Shown piece by piece: positions 30,565-40,342 of a stretch of 64,000 nt of DNA. The DNA is from Nitrososphaerota archaeon (GTDB lineage Archaea; Thermoproteota; Nitrososphaeria; Conexivisphaerales; UBA164). The notes under the pieces were generated by a model, which was not told where the DNA came from, did not search any database, and saw only the letters and a program-made list of their open reading frames with translations. Position 1 is the first letter of the stretch. The number at the start of each line of letters is the position of its first letter. The stretch spans positions 1 to 64,000 of the forward strand of contig JAMCTX010000002.1 in the NCBI GenBank assembly GCA_023381255.1, given 5' to 3'. The position numbers and the translations under genes were made by a program.

Positions 30565-32076
30565 ATGCAACTTATAGCACAAATACTTGATATCGAAGCC
30601 AATAAGAAATCTGCCATAATAAATGAGCTTGACGCTGAAAAATTCGGCTTGGCTCTGAATGACAGGCTGCGCATTTCTTCTCAGAAGGGCAGTATAACCT
30701 GTATCGTAGAATTGTCTTCATCCCTTGTTAAACCGGGCACAATAGCCCTTTATAAAAATGTTGCGAAGTCAATTTTAGCGGATAACGGCGAAAGATTGGA
30801 AGTGAATTACGAACCCACACCACAGTCGGTGGAATTTATAAGGAAAAAAATGAATGGTGGAAAGCTCAGCGAGGGAGAAATTAAAAGCATCATAAGCGAC
30901 CTTGTCAAGATGGAACTTAGTGACCTGGATATCTCGGCTTTTTTGCTGGCCTCCAATTATGTCGGGTTAGATCAGGAAGAAATAAAAAATATTACCGTAT
31001 CAATGGCTGAAACAGGGCAAAAGCTGAATTTGGGGGGTTTCACAGTGGACAAGCATTCTATCGGAGGGGTACCCGGCAATAAAGTGTCACTGCTGATAGT
31101 TCCCACTGTAGCTCTGACAGAGCTTTTAATACCAAAAACAAGCAGCAGGGCAATAACCAGCCCTTCAGGCACCGCTGATACAATGTCAGTGCTGGCTAAC
31201 GTAAAGTTTGGGTTAAATGAGATAAAATCCATTGTTGAAAAGGTTCACGGATGTATTGTTTGGGGAGGAGCGCTCAACATTGCGCCGGCGGATGACTTGC
31301 TTATAAGGATTGAAAATCCTCTGAGGATTGATCCAAGGGGGCTAATGATAGCAAGCATTTTGTCAAAAAAGCTGGCAGTTGGTGCTAAAGTGGTAGCACT
31401 TGACATTCCGGTGGGAAGGGGGGCAAAAATCAGCGGTTCAGCTGAGGGGGAAAGGCTTGCTAAAGAATTTATAGAGATAGGGAAGGCCTTGGGAATTAAT
31501 ATAAGAGCCGGGATAACGTATGGCGGCCAACCTGTTGGAAAAGCTATTGGGCCGGCGCTTGAGGCCAGGGAAGCACTTTCAGCGCTGATAGACCCTGGTT
31601 CGGCAAGCATGAGCCTGCTTTCCAAAGCATCTTCTTTGGCGGGGATTCTGCTGGAAACAGCCGGGTTGGCGCCAAACAATACAGGATACGATATCTCCAT
31701 GGGTAACATATTAAACGGCAAGTCGTACAATAAAATGAAGCAAATAATAGCGGAACAGGGTGGTAACCCGGAAGTAAAGCCTGATCAAATACCCGTGGGT
31801 AATTATAAGCATGAATTTAAGGCTGACAGCGACGGCTATATCACTCTGGTGGATAATGAATCGATAGTGAGGATTGCCAAAGCTGCAGGAGCTCCAGTTG
31901 ACAGCGGTTCGGGGATTATTTTACATCAAAAGCAGGGTTATAAAGTCAAGAAGGGAGACATTTTATTTGAGATATATTCAGACAAGAGCTCAAAGCTCTC
32001 TGAGGCAGTCAACATAGCAAATTATGACCCGCCCATTATAATAGAGGGGATGCTGCTGAAGGTTTACCCGTCATGA
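30565..32076 (+). CDS. deoA: AMP phosphorylase
   Basis: 503 residues. The archaeal DeoA-type family: an N-terminal small barrel domain (about 1-85) followed by the pyrimidine-phosphorylase-like core with SVEFIRKKMNGGKLSEGEI, KHSIGGVPGNKVSLLIVP, SRAITSPSGTADTMSVL and GGALNIAPADDLLIRIE. Converts nucleoside monophosphates and phosphate to free base and ribose 1,5-bisphosphate in archaeal NMP degradation. The next enzyme of that route, ribose-1,5-bisphosphate isomerase, is a candidate at 47824-48639. Confidence 0.92.
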   Translation: MQLIAQILDIEANKKSAIINELDAEKFGLALNDRLRISSQKGSITCIVELSSSLVKPGTIALYKNVAKSILADNGERLEVNYEPTPQSVEFIRKKMNGGKLSEGEIKSIISDLVKMELSDLDISAFLLASNYVGLDQEEIKNITVSMAETGQKLNLGGFTVDKHSIGGVPGNKVSLLIVPTVALTELLIPKTSSRAITSPSGTADTMSVLANVKFGLNEIKSIVEKVHGCIVWGGALNIAPADDLLIRIENPLRIDPRGLMIASILSKKLAVGAKVVALDIPVGRGAKISGSAEGERLAKEFIEIGKALGINIRAGITYGGQPVGKAIGPALEAREALSALIDPGSASMSLLSKASSLAGILLETAGLAPNNTGYDISMGNILNGKSYNKMKQIIAEQGGNPEVKPDQIPVGNYKHEFKADSDGYITLVDNESIVRIAKAAGAPVDSGSGIILHQKQGYKVKKGDILFEIYSDKSSKLSEAVNIANYDPPIIIEGMLLKVYPS

Positions 32077-32180
32077 ATATGCAGGATGCAGGACAAAAAT
32101 CGATTTTTTTGGAGTATCGCAGTTACAGTGCAACAAGCCAGCTGGAAAAAGTAAATTAACTCATCTTTTTAATACTGGCC

Positions 32181-32723
32181 ATGGATGGCAACAAAGCGCC
32201 TAAATTAATAGAAAGAGAAGAAATCTATAAGGCAAGAACTTTCAAACTCTTTAAGGAGATATACCGCGGCGAAAACGGTGATGTTCTTATTGAAGCTGTG
32301 CGGCACAGGGGTGCCGTGGCAATACTTCCGCTTCTGCTTGATGGTAAAATTATCCTCGAAAGGCAATACAGGTACACCATTGCAAAATGGATAATAGAGG
32401 CTCCGGCCGGAACTTTGGAAGAGGGGGAAAGCGATGAAACCTGTGCATCAAGGGAGCTCATGGAAGAAACCGGTTTCAGGGCAAAAAAGCTAATAAAAGT
32501 GGGGTCAATAGTAATGACACCTGGATACGACGACGAAATGATAAGGCTGTTTGTGGCGTTTGTAGATGATAAGCCCGAATCAACCAATCTTGACGAAGAT
32601 GAATTGATTAGCATTGTTCCATTTAGTGCTCAGCAAATAACTGACATGATAAAAAAAGGAGAAATATTTGACGCAAAAACAATAGCTTTATTTTTTATGT
32701 CCAGAGAACTAGGTGTTTTCTAG
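32181..32723 (+). CDS. NUDIX hydrolase, ADP-ribose pyrophosphatase type
   Basis: 180 residues. The Nudix box runs from GTLEEGESDETCASRELMEE onward (about residues 80-102) and matches GX5EX7REUXEEXGU. RHRGAVAILPLL and a C-terminal FDAKTIALFF are typical of ADP-ribose pyrophosphatases. Its end overlaps the convergent neighbour by 4 bases. Confidence 0.88.
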   Translation: MDGNKAPKLIEREEIYKARTFKLFKEIYRGENGDVLIEAVRHRGAVAILPLLLDGKIILERQYRYTIAKWIIEAPAGTLEEGESDETCASRELMEETGFRAKKLIKVGSIVMTPGYDDEMIRLFVAFVDDKPESTNLDEDELISIVPFSAQQITDMIKKGEIFDAKTIALFFMSRELGVF

Positions 32724-33457
32724 ATTTCCACTTCTAGTTTTTCGGTTGGTTTTAGCGGATATGTTTTCTTAAGCACTTCCTCTGATACCGGCCTTTCTCC
32801 GAAGAGGTTTCTTTCCTTTAACTTTGGTTTAACTACATTGTTCCATGTTTCCCTGTCGATGTAATACACCCTTGACCCTCCGAGTTCATGCTGCACCTGT
32901 GGCCATGGCTTGGTTGTATGAACATACCTGAACCCCATTCTGAAACCGAACGGGCTTTCAAAGGTGGCCCACCATTCATTGACTCCCACAAAGTCAAAGG
33001 CGTGCTCTATTTTTGACGCATAAGCCATTATCCCCAAATTGGATTTCCTCTTGAATGTGATTGTGTGCAGGCTTATTGCAACATTATCATCCCAGAACCT
33101 GTGGTTCACTATTGACTGCCGTTCGCCGTCAGGAGAAGTAACTACAATGACATATGAGTCTTTAATCCTGTTTTGAGCCCAGGCCAATATTTCGGAATAC
33201 GTTCTGACTCCTACAAGATGATAGAAGTCCCTGTCATATTTGTGATCAATCAGCTGTTTTAGGGTCTGCAGCATTGCTTCAGCTTCTTCTTTCTTTGCTT
33301 CCCTTATTATAACTTCGTCTCCGTCCTTGGTTTTCCATAGCTTTGGCACGTACGGCGTTTGAAATTTTGGGTTTACTGGACCGCTAAGAAAATCTTCAAT
33401 ATCCTCTATCGAAAACTTTAGATCAGTTACAGAAATCGGAACCTGTGGTTTTCCCAT
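32720..33457 (-). CDS. GNAT-like acetyltransferase-fold protein (tentative)
   Basis: 245 residues. The middle reads VIIREAKKEEAEAMLQTLKQ, then YVIVVTSPDGERQSIVNHRF, with later strands and FESPFGFRMGFRYVHTTKPWP, consistent with a GNAT N-acyltransferase fold in which a late strand carries the substrate site. No clear acetyl-CoA loop (R/Q-x-x-G-x-G/A) is visible, so the function is open. Looks like a conserved archaeal protein. Confidence 0.5.
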   Translation of the reverse strand: MGKPQVPISVTDLKFSIEDIEDFLSGPVNPKFQTPYVPKLWKTKDGDEVIIREAKKEEAEAMLQTLKQLIDHKYDRDFYHLVGVRTYSEILAWAQNRIKDSYVIVVTSPDGERQSIVNHRFWDDNVAISLHTITFKRKSNLGIMAYASKIEHAFDFVGVNEWWATFESPFGFRMGFRYVHTTKPWPQVQHELGGSRVYYIDRETWNNVVKPKLKERNLFGERPVSEEVLKKTYPLKPTEKLEVEI

Positions 33458-33522
33458 TGCGCTTTATATTCTTGTTTTTAATTTAATAAACTTTTATTTT
33501 GACAAGTGCCTGCTAAATCATG

Positions 33523-33597
33523 CGGGCCCGGCGGGATTCGAACCCGCGACCTCCGGCTTCGCAGGCCAGCGCTCTATCCATGCTGAGCTACGGGCCC
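33523..33597 (-). tRNA. tRNA-Arg (anticodon GCG)
   Basis: Minus-strand cloverleaf: acceptor GGGCCCG/CGGGCCC, D arm GCTC...GAGC, anticodon stem CTGGC/GCCGG with loop CTGCGAA (anticodon GCG), T arm GCGGG-TTCGAAT-CCCGC. Canonical T33, T54 and T55. No intron. Confidence 0.95.
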
Positions 33598-33606
33598 CCT
33601 ATAAGC

Positions 33607-34905
33607 TCAACTCATTGAGCCCAGAACATATATATTGGGCTTGCCGTAGAGCACGCCCCTTGCGTCAAACACTATTGGCGAGTTGCCTGTCATTTTGGAA
33701 ATTTTTTCGTAATCAAGATTCTTGTACAATGAATGGTCTGTGACAATTATTACGCCGTCGGCGCCTGCTAGGGCTTCATTTATGTTATCTGTAAGGTAGA
33801 TGTTGGCGCCTGTGGATTTTACAAACGGGTCATGCACTTTTACATTGACCTGCAGGCTTTTCAGTCTCTTAACGATTTCGTATGTTGGTGAAAGCCTGTC
33901 GTCATCAACGTCCCCCCTGAATGCAAGCCCCAGAATAGACGCTGTCTTCAGACTTTTTTTGCTTGTTATAAAAAGCTCTATAAACTCACTTACCACTACG
34001 GTGGGCATCCTTTCGTTCATTTTTCTGCTTACTTCTGTCAATCTTAGTTGGGAGCCAACGGTGCCCGCTGAATAAATAAGAAAGTACGGGTATACTGGTA
34101 TGCAGTTGCCCCCAACCCCGGCACCAGGCTTGTGTATATTGCAGTATGGCTGAGAGTTTGCGGCATTCCTGACTTCCCAGAAATCGATTTTCATTTTACC
34201 GCACAGCAATGCCAGTTCGTTAGCCAGTGCTATATTTACATCCCTGTATATTCCTTCAGCCAGCTTTTCCATTTCAGCCGCCTCTATTGACGACATTTTC
34301 ACTACTCCCTTCTTGGCTATTTTTCCGTAAAATTCAGACACAACTTTCAGGCTCCTTTCTCCGGATCCAGATATGATTTTTGGGTAGTTTTCTTCTATAT
34401 CCTTTATAGCCCTTCCTTCATAAATTCTTTCAGGGCTGTATGATACATAGAAATCTTTTTCCACCTTCATTTTGAGGCTCTTCTCAATGGCTGCTATCAC
34501 CTGCCTCCTTGTGGTGCCTGGAGGCACGCTGGATTCAAGCACTACCAGGTCGCCTTCCTTTATACCCGAGCTTATTGCCCCCACGGCCGACTTTAGCGCG
34601 CTGAAATCTGGTATTTTATCCATCAAAAATACCGGAACCGTTATTATCTTAAACCTGGAATCGCTTGAAGCGCCCTTGCCGTCAACTGTAAACCTGGCGC
34701 TCCCATTTTTTAACGCCCGGGCAAAGGTTTGATCCACTTCCGGTTCATTGGGCAAGATTGGAACGCCTTCATTTATCATTTTTATTTTCTCCGGGTCAAC
34801 ATCGACGCCTATGACGTTGTATCCTGCTCTGATTAGAGCGGCAGCAAGGGGACCCCCCACCTTCCCTATTCCAAATACGGCCGCCGTATTTTCTCGCATA
34901 TCCAT
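33607..34905 (-). CDS. UDP-sugar / nucleotide-sugar dehydrogenase
   Basis: 432 residues. N-terminal Rossmann motif GIGKVGGPLAAALIRAGYNV, central GxCIPxxP catalytic region (AGVGGNCIPVYPYFL with the nucleophilic Cys), and a C-terminal domain with GLAFRGDVDDDRLSPTYEIV and KVHDPFVKST. Oxidises a UDP-sugar twice to the uronic acid (UDP-glucose or UDP-ManNAc type; not resolved). Supports glycan synthesis together with the glycosyltransferases in this window. Starts 52 bases from the divergent Trm112-like gene. Confidence 0.9.
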   Translation of the reverse strand: MDMRENTAAVFGIGKVGGPLAAALIRAGYNVIGVDVDPEKIKMINEGVPILPNEPEVDQTFARALKNGSARFTVDGKGASSDSRFKIITVPVFLMDKIPDFSALKSAVGAISSGIKEGDLVVLESSVPPGTTRRQVIAAIEKSLKMKVEKDFYVSYSPERIYEGRAIKDIEENYPKIISGSGERSLKVVSEFYGKIAKKGVVKMSSIEAAEMEKLAEGIYRDVNIALANELALLCGKMKIDFWEVRNAANSQPYCNIHKPGAGVGGNCIPVYPYFLIYSAGTVGSQLRLTEVSRKMNERMPTVVVSEFIELFITSKKSLKTASILGLAFRGDVDDDRLSPTYEIVKRLKSLQVNVKVHDPFVKSTGANIYLTDNINEALAGADGVIIVTDHSLYKNLDYEKISKMTGNSPIVFDARGVLYGKPNIYVLGSMS

Positions 34906-34957
34906 CTAAATTATTGATTAAATTTAAATGTATCTTAATGCTAATGTGTGGTGGTAT

Positions 34958-35269
34958 ATGAAATATAAGCTTGTAGATATACTGGCATGCCCTGAATGCA
35001 AAAATTATCCCCTTGAATTGCATGTGAAAGAAGTCACAGGGCCTTCCAATAAAGGCGGGTCCAGCGCAAAACCTGAATGCGAGCTGTTTTGCAGTTACCT
35101 GAATAAGGAAGTTAAAAGCCTGTCAAACGCCCCCTGCGATGAATGCAATTCTGTAAAAATAAAAGAAGGCTATTTTGTATGCAGTAAATGCAACAGGTGG
35201 TATCCCATTGTAGATGATATACCCGAACTGCTGCCGGACTACATGAGGGAAACAAAGCGGAATCTGTAA
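34958..35269 (+). CDS. Trm112-like zinc protein
   Basis: 103 residues from MKYKLVDILACPECKNYPLE; the in-frame ATG at 34928 is less likely. CPEC near residue 11, then paired Cys in CDEC and CSKC, and the end RWYPIVDDIPELLP, which is the conserved finish of Trm112/UPF0434 proteins. These are small zinc-binding activators of methyltransferases acting on tRNA, rRNA and release factor. Unusually long insertion between the first and last Cys pairs. Confidence 0.82.
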   Translation: MKYKLVDILACPECKNYPLELHVKEVTGPSNKGGSSAKPECELFCSYLNKEVKSLSNAPCDECNSVKIKEGYFVCSKCNRWYPIVDDIPELLPDYMRETKRNL

Positions 35270-35305
35270 TAGCAAGTTCTCTTGGAATAAGAGTTAAAGG
35301 GCCAT

Positions 35306-36067
35306 TCATTGAACGCTGAATTTCACGCCGTTCTGCTTTAACCATGTTTCTATTTCATTATATTCAGCATCAATCGCGTTATCGCTGAACTGGGTTTTCA
35401 GCTCTATTTTTACACGCGAGATCCCGCTTTCAGAAGCTGGATGAGTTTTAATGTACACCTGAGGGTATTTGTCGGCCATTTTAGCGACCAGCGGCGCAAG
35501 TTCCGCTTCATATATATTTTCAGTCAAAATCACGATTTCCTTTGATTTGTTGCTCCCAAACATGGGTTCCACGTATCTGGTAAACATGTCCTGCATCTCG
35601 GCAGGCACGCCTGGCATTATTACGATTTTTGTGTGCCCCCTTTCAATAAGTGCGCCTGGCGCGGAACCGGCATAGTTAAACAGTGGCGTGCTTCCTTCGG
35701 GAAGCGTTGCCATTTTTTCATATGCCAGCCTTACATTTTCGCTTTCAGGCGTTCTTCTCCCTGTCATGAATTTCACTGCTTGATCATTTAATTTCATTTT
35801 TAACCCAAGTGCGTGCGCTACCGAGCCCATGGTAATGTCATCATACGTTGGACCGAGCCCGCCGGTTGTCAAGATCAGGTCTGGGCCTTCCCCGACTGAA
35901 GCTGCAATTGCTTCCGCGATGTCACTCTTTATATCTCTTATAATAGTTGCCCGTTTCAGGTAACCGCCAAGGTCAAAAATTCTTGCGCCAAGCCAGAACA
36001 GATTCTGGTTGACAGTTCTCCCTATAAGAAGCTCGTTGCCCACGTTTATTATTTCTACTTTCAGCAT
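35306..36067 (-). CDS. CinA-family MoCF-domain protein
   Basis: 253 residues from MLKVEIINVGNELLIGRTVN. The molybdopterin-binding-like fold has DLILTTGGLGPTYDDIT and GSAPGALIERG, MPGVPAEM. This is the COG1058 domain of CinA; in characterised CinA it hydrolyses ADP-ribose-type pyrophosphates. The deamidase domain of bacterial CinA is absent, as is common in archaea. A start six codons upstream (36085) is possible. Confidence 0.85.
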   Translation of the reverse strand: MLKVEIINVGNELLIGRTVNQNLFWLGARIFDLGGYLKRATIIRDIKSDIAEAIAASVGEGPDLILTTGGLGPTYDDITMGSVAHALGLKMKLNDQAVKFMTGRRTPESENVRLAYEKMATLPEGSTPLFNYAGSAPGALIERGHTKIVIMPGVPAEMQDMFTRYVEPMFGSNKSKEIVILTENIYEAELAPLVAKMADKYPQVYIKTHPASESGISRVKIELKTQFSDNAIDAEYNEIETWLKQNGVKFSVQ

Positions 36068-36120
36068 ACAGTTATCAAAAAACACATTAATAAATAAATA
36101 AATCTAAAAAAATCAAATAT

Positions 36121-37146
36121 TTAATGCGCATTTCCAGCCAGAAGTGCAAGCACTGATGCCCTTGTGTAAAGAAGGTTCTCTGCCTGATCCAGTATCACGC
36201 TGTGGGATCCATCCATCACGTCGTCGTCAGCTTCCTGCCCCCTAAAAACTGGTAGAACGTGCGTAACAATTGCATTCTTATCCATTACGTCTACTAGTTG
36301 TTTCGTCAGCTTCCAGTCGGTGTACTTTTTATGCAGTTCAACTTCCTTGTCCTTCCCGAATCTGTTCATGCCAGTTGTAACACAGGCATGGCTTGCCCAG
36401 CTTCTTGGAAATACCACTTGGGCTCCTTCCAGCGCGGACTTCAAATCGTGTGATATCTCAACCTTGGCACCTGTATTTGAAGCGTTCTGCTTGGCCGTTT
36501 CAACCATTTTTTCGTCAATGTCGAATCCGGGCGGATATGCAAGCGTGACGTCCATCCCAAATTTGGATGCGATAAGCATTTCATCCTGAACGCTTCCCCA
36601 GCTTCTTACGTGATCGCTGTACGCCCACATTATAACGTATTTTTTCTTTTCGTATTTTCCGTACAGCTTTTCGTCCACAGTCATCATGTCTGCAATTGCC
36701 TGTGTTGGATGATACATGTCGTCCGCCATGTTAATTACCGGAATCTTTGAGTGCTGTGCGTACTCCCTGATAACTGAATTGCCGGCGCCGTAAACGTAGT
36801 CAACCGCATCTTCCAGTATCCTTACACCGAGTGCCTGTCCTAATCTTTCATACATGTGGGCTATATCAGCCCTGCTTTCTCCCTCAGAGCCCCTTGTAGT
36901 TTTGAAATCAATAAACTGCGCGTGGCCCCCTAGCATTGTTGCTGCTGCTTCGAAACTTGACCTTGTGCGTGTGCTTGTATTGTAGAACAGCATGAAAAAT
37001 GTTTTGTTCTTGAAAAGCTCAGGAACGTTCCCCGAATAGTATCCCCTCTTGATATCTTTGGCTGTGTCTATCGCAAACTGCAGTTCTTCTCTACTCCATT
37101 CTTGTGTTGAAATCAGATCTTTTCCATGTAAGTCATAAATTGACAT
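36121..37146 (-). CDS. Carbamoyltransferase, ornithine-carbamoyltransferase-like
   Basis: 341 residues. The carbamoyl-phosphate loop is STRTRSSFEAA, then HPTQAIADMMT and DQAENLLYTRASVLAL. The substrate regions are atypical: VVFPRSWASH replaces the ornithine-binding SMG loop, and HVLPVFRG replaces HCLP. The SW element recalls acetylornithine/succinylornithine-type and YgeW-type carbamoyltransferases, so the acceptor may not be ornithine. It might still be the arginine-pathway enzyme of this organism. Confidence 0.75.
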   Translation of the reverse strand: MSIYDLHGKDLISTQEWSREELQFAIDTAKDIKRGYYSGNVPELFKNKTFFMLFYNTSTRTRSSFEAAATMLGGHAQFIDFKTTRGSEGESRADIAHMYERLGQALGVRILEDAVDYVYGAGNSVIREYAQHSKIPVINMADDMYHPTQAIADMMTVDEKLYGKYEKKKYVIMWAYSDHVRSWGSVQDEMLIASKFGMDVTLAYPPGFDIDEKMVETAKQNASNTGAKVEISHDLKSALEGAQVVFPRSWASHACVTTGMNRFGKDKEVELHKKYTDWKLTKQLVDVMDKNAIVTHVLPVFRGQEADDDVMDGSHSVILDQAENLLYTRASVLALLAGNAH

Positions 37147-37350
37147 TCTTGATCGCTATGGCTTCGGCAGTGTGCCTTTTAACATTTTTGATGGAATGCT
37201 AATGAATGCAACGGCCTTCACAAAGTTAAACTGCACTGATTGCGAAAGGGATTACGGAAATCGTAGAACTCTTCCACTGAAGAAAATGGTTAGCAAGTAG
37301 CCAGAAAAAGGTTCAGCAGACGGCTTGCAGGGCCCATATTTGCGCGCCGT

Positions 37351-38088
37351 TCATTCTTTCTTGTCTTCGCCGCCCTTGAAAATCCTTGATATTTCAGCCT
37401 TTAATTCCAACATTCCGCTGCCAGTGGCTGCTGATGTAAAAAACGCCGGAGATAATAAACCGCTGGACCTGGCAACCCTGTACACCTTGGAAAGCGCCTG
37501 GGCGTTTTTGCCCAGATCGTCGGTTGGCAGCTCTGGTTTTAGAAACCATTCCTTTACCCTTTTTGCAGTGGCTTCATCAAGGTCAATTTTATTGATAACC
37601 TGCAATGCTGGGCTGTTGTACTTGGAAGACATTGCGGAAAATAAAATTTGCATCATCAAAAAATTGCTAATTTCTGACAAAAGAAAAATGTCAGACACAA
37701 ACATCAGGGCTTTATTTTCACCGCCTATTCTCTGGAACAGGTATTGACCGCTCTGCCTGAACATAAACAGTTCAAGCTGCCCGGCTGTATCCACGATCAG
37801 GTAGTCGGCATCTTCAACCTCGCTTAACACCCCATCTATTATTGTCGCAAGCATATCCATTGAAAATACCATGGCGCCGTTGGCCCCCAGCCCGTATTTT
37901 CGTGATAGGTCATTGTAATCAATGTAATTTCTTACATCGACAGTAGGTTCATACGTTAAATTGTCAGAAAACGGATCCAGGTTAAGCGTGGCTGAGCTCC
38001 AGCCATCATCACTAAGTGATTTGCTGATTGCGCTTGTCATCATGGATTTGCCAGATCCGGCTGTCCCCACAATAAAAATGACGTCCAT
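37351..38088 (-). CDS. GPN-loop GTPase family protein
   Basis: 245 residues. P-loop GTAGSGKS (8-15), NLDPFSDNLTYEPTVDVRNY, the GPN-loop region KYGLGANGAMVFSMDML, switch DTAGQLELFMF and base-specificity NKIDL. The signature Gly-Pro-Asn reads Gly-Ala-Asn here (68-70). Archaeal GPN GTPases are dimers of poorly known role; eukaryotic homologues help RNA polymerase assembly. Confidence 0.85.
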   Translation of the reverse strand: MDVIFIVGTAGSGKSMMTSAISKSLSDDGWSSATLNLDPFSDNLTYEPTVDVRNYIDYNDLSRKYGLGANGAMVFSMDMLATIIDGVLSEVEDADYLIVDTAGQLELFMFRQSGQYLFQRIGGENKALMFVSDIFLLSEISNFLMMQILFSAMSSKYNSPALQVINKIDLDEATAKRVKEWFLKPELPTDDLGKNAQALSKVYRVARSSGLLSPAFFTSAATGSGMLELKAEISRIFKGGEDKKE

Positions 38089-38094
38089 GCAAAT

Positions 38095-39222
38095 TTATTT
38101 TCGAACCACGTTAAAAACACTGCCTTTGGCAAACTCAATTAAGAATACAATCAGGTTCAATGAAAGAAAAAACACGGCAAATGCTGAAATACCGGCTATA
38201 TAATTGAGCTGGCTAATCAGTATTCCGCCTATGACGGATGAAAGGATTTCACTGGCTCCTGAAGACGCATTGTAAACAAGGTAGCCCATGAGCTTGTCAT
38301 TTGAATTCTTGAGAAAGCCGTACAGCAGTAGAGGGGAAAAAATGCCATGAGCCAAACCCAGAATGAACATTGAAACAAAGAAAATCAGCGGTTGCCTGAA
38401 AATCACGCCAGTAAAAATTGAAATTCCATAAAGCACGACAGAAAATTTCTGAACCCTGCTGCCCGGCATTTCATGCAACTTATACACCACCATCCTGATA
38501 ATCGCGGAAGTCAGGACTGAAATTAAGAACGCAATTGACACCATTATGAGTGAGAAATTTAGAAATTTGTATGCGTACACCCCCAAAAATGAGACGGCAA
38601 AAGGCCATGCCATTGAGCCAGAAACGGAATTAATTATATTTTCCATAATATCCTTGGAAGATAGCAGCTTTTTAACTCCTGAAATGCTCCATTCGCCAGA
38701 AGAGCTGGCTTTTTTAAATGGATAAAACACGGCTGTCAGTAAAATTAACACAAGCACGATCAGCGATAACGCAATAAAATTTTTTATATCAAAAAACAAA
38801 AGTTGCGCCAGCATTGCTACTGTGAGTCCGAAAGCCAGTCCGGCGCTGTATATTGAAACCCCCCTGTGCCCGGAACCTTCAACGTAGGAACTGGATCCGC
38901 TACCTGCGCTGAAGGCAGAAACCATCATAAAAATTATGTAAATTGAAAGGAGCAGCAATATCTTTATGTCAGAGGCCAGCAAAACTGCCATGATTATAGT
39001 AATAAAAAATGAGATGGTGACAATCAGCCTGTTACCTAGGAGCTTGGAGTAAAGCGCGCCCAGCAACCCGAAGATCCAGAGGACCAGTATGAAATACCAG
39101 TATGACCTTGCAGAAGCCATGTCAAAGTAAATCAGGATCAGGGGCAACGTTGCCTGGAAGAAAAAGCTTATAATCCTTAAAGAAAAAGCTGAAACAAAAA
39201 GTTTCAGATTATATTTTATCAT
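38095..39222 (-). CDS. Major-facilitator-like membrane transporter
   Basis: 375 residues with about twelve hydrophobic helices, short loops, and a central polar loop after helix 6 (FYPFKKASSSGEWSISGVKKL). General MFS layout, substrate unknown. Overlaps the end of the upstream glycosyltransferase gene by 14 bases and precedes the GPN GTPase gene by 6 bases, so the three are likely one transcript. Confidence 0.65.
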   Translation of the reverse strand: MIKYNLKLFVSAFSLRIISFFFQATLPLILIYFDMASARSYWYFILVLWIFGLLGALYSKLLGNRLIVTISFFITIIMAVLLASDIKILLLLSIYIIFMMVSAFSAGSGSSSYVEGSGHRGVSIYSAGLAFGLTVAMLAQLLFFDIKNFIALSLIVLVLILLTAVFYPFKKASSSGEWSISGVKKLLSSKDIMENIINSVSGSMAWPFAVSFLGVYAYKFLNFSLIMVSIAFLISVLTSAIIRMVVYKLHEMPGSRVQKFSVVLYGISIFTGVIFRQPLIFFVSMFILGLAHGIFSPLLLYGFLKNSNDKLMGYLVYNASSGASEILSSVIGGILISQLNYIAGISAFAVFFLSLNLIVFLIEFAKGSVFNVVRK

Positions 39223-40234
39223 AAACCTCCTTTACCATCTTTGATATTTTAACCGGATCGTGAGCAGTTGAAACCTTTTCAAGTGCACGCTTTGACATGT
39301 CGGATCTTAGACTGTCGCTGTCAATTAGCTTTAGAAGCCTATCATGCAATGCATCATCGCTACTGCCGGAAAATCCATTTACTCCATCATCAATAATTTC
39401 TCCTAGCGCACCGGCTCTTGAGCTAACAACCGGAACTCCGTGAGCAAGAGCCTCAAGGGCCGCAATCCCGTAAGCCTCTTCCCTTGTTGGGAACAGAAAA
39501 ATATCAGCAATAGGAAATATCCGGTTGTCAAGAAAGGCAGATGAAACTGATGAATAATATTTCAGCCATTCATGCTTGTCCGGAACGCCTTTTCCAACGT
39601 AAAGCATCCTAACCCCTTTTCTTTCCCGGGAGATTCTTTCCATTATTTTTAAAGCGGAATCGCCACCTTTTCTCTTCAAGTCCCTGCCAATGAACAGCAC
39701 ATTTATTCCGTCATGCTCCGATTTGAACGGTTTGGTTTCATAAGGCAGGGGTATGATTTTTATCTTTTCCTTCCCAACCCCATCGTTTCTAAATCCTCTG
39801 CCTGCCCACTGTGACCAAGTGATTATAAATTCCGCCTCGTTCAGAACAGCACCCAGCATGCTTGCCACCTTTTCGCCGAACCCGTTCTTTATTTTCATAT
39901 AATCCATTATTGCCTGCGATGGCGACTGGTCATTTTCATGTATCCAAGGCCTTCTGTACCTGTAAAACGTCCAAAAAAAAGAATGTATGAATTTTGCGTC
40001 AGTATTGACAACCTGTGAGCGCAAAAAAAGGGCCTTTACCAGCATGTAAAAGCTGGTCATTTTATTAAACGTGATGTTCCTGATGTAATTTGATTGGGAG
40101 AATTTATCTGTCATTATTTCATACGTATACCCGGGCACTCCATACTTTATTCTAAGGCCAGGTCCGCTTTTCAGCTTTCCAGTGATTGTATCTCTTTCTG
40201 TAACCAACAGGACTCTTGTGCCCAAGCTATGCAT
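39209..40234 (-). CDS. Family-4 glycosyltransferase
   Basis: 341 residues, GT-B fold. N-terminal RVLLVTERD and GYTYEIM; the C-terminal donor domain has NVLFIGRDLKRKGGDSALK and FPTREEAYGIAALEALAHG, the Glu-x7-Glu motif of GT4 enzymes, then VPVVSSRAGALGEII. Transfers a sugar from a nucleotide donor, probably for surface glycans or glycolipids. Confidence 0.85.
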   Translation of the reverse strand: MHSLGTRVLLVTERDTITGKLKSGPGLRIKYGVPGYTYEIMTDKFSQSNYIRNITFNKMTSFYMLVKALFLRSQVVNTDAKFIHSFFWTFYRYRRPWIHENDQSPSQAIMDYMKIKNGFGEKVASMLGAVLNEAEFIITWSQWAGRGFRNDGVGKEKIKIIPLPYETKPFKSEHDGINVLFIGRDLKRKGGDSALKIMERISRERKGVRMLYVGKGVPDKHEWLKYYSSVSSAFLDNRIFPIADIFLFPTREEAYGIAALEALAHGVPVVSSRAGALGEIIDDGVNGFSGSSDDALHDRLLKLIDSDSLRSDMSKRALEKVSTAHDPVKISKMVKEVYDKI

Positions 40235-40342
40235 ACCACATAAATCATCCGTTTATAAATAATTTTATGAACGTGATAATGCCTCGGACCTTTCAGCAAA
40301 ATCGCTCGTAAAGCTTATTATTATGTGCTTATTCAAGAGCTT

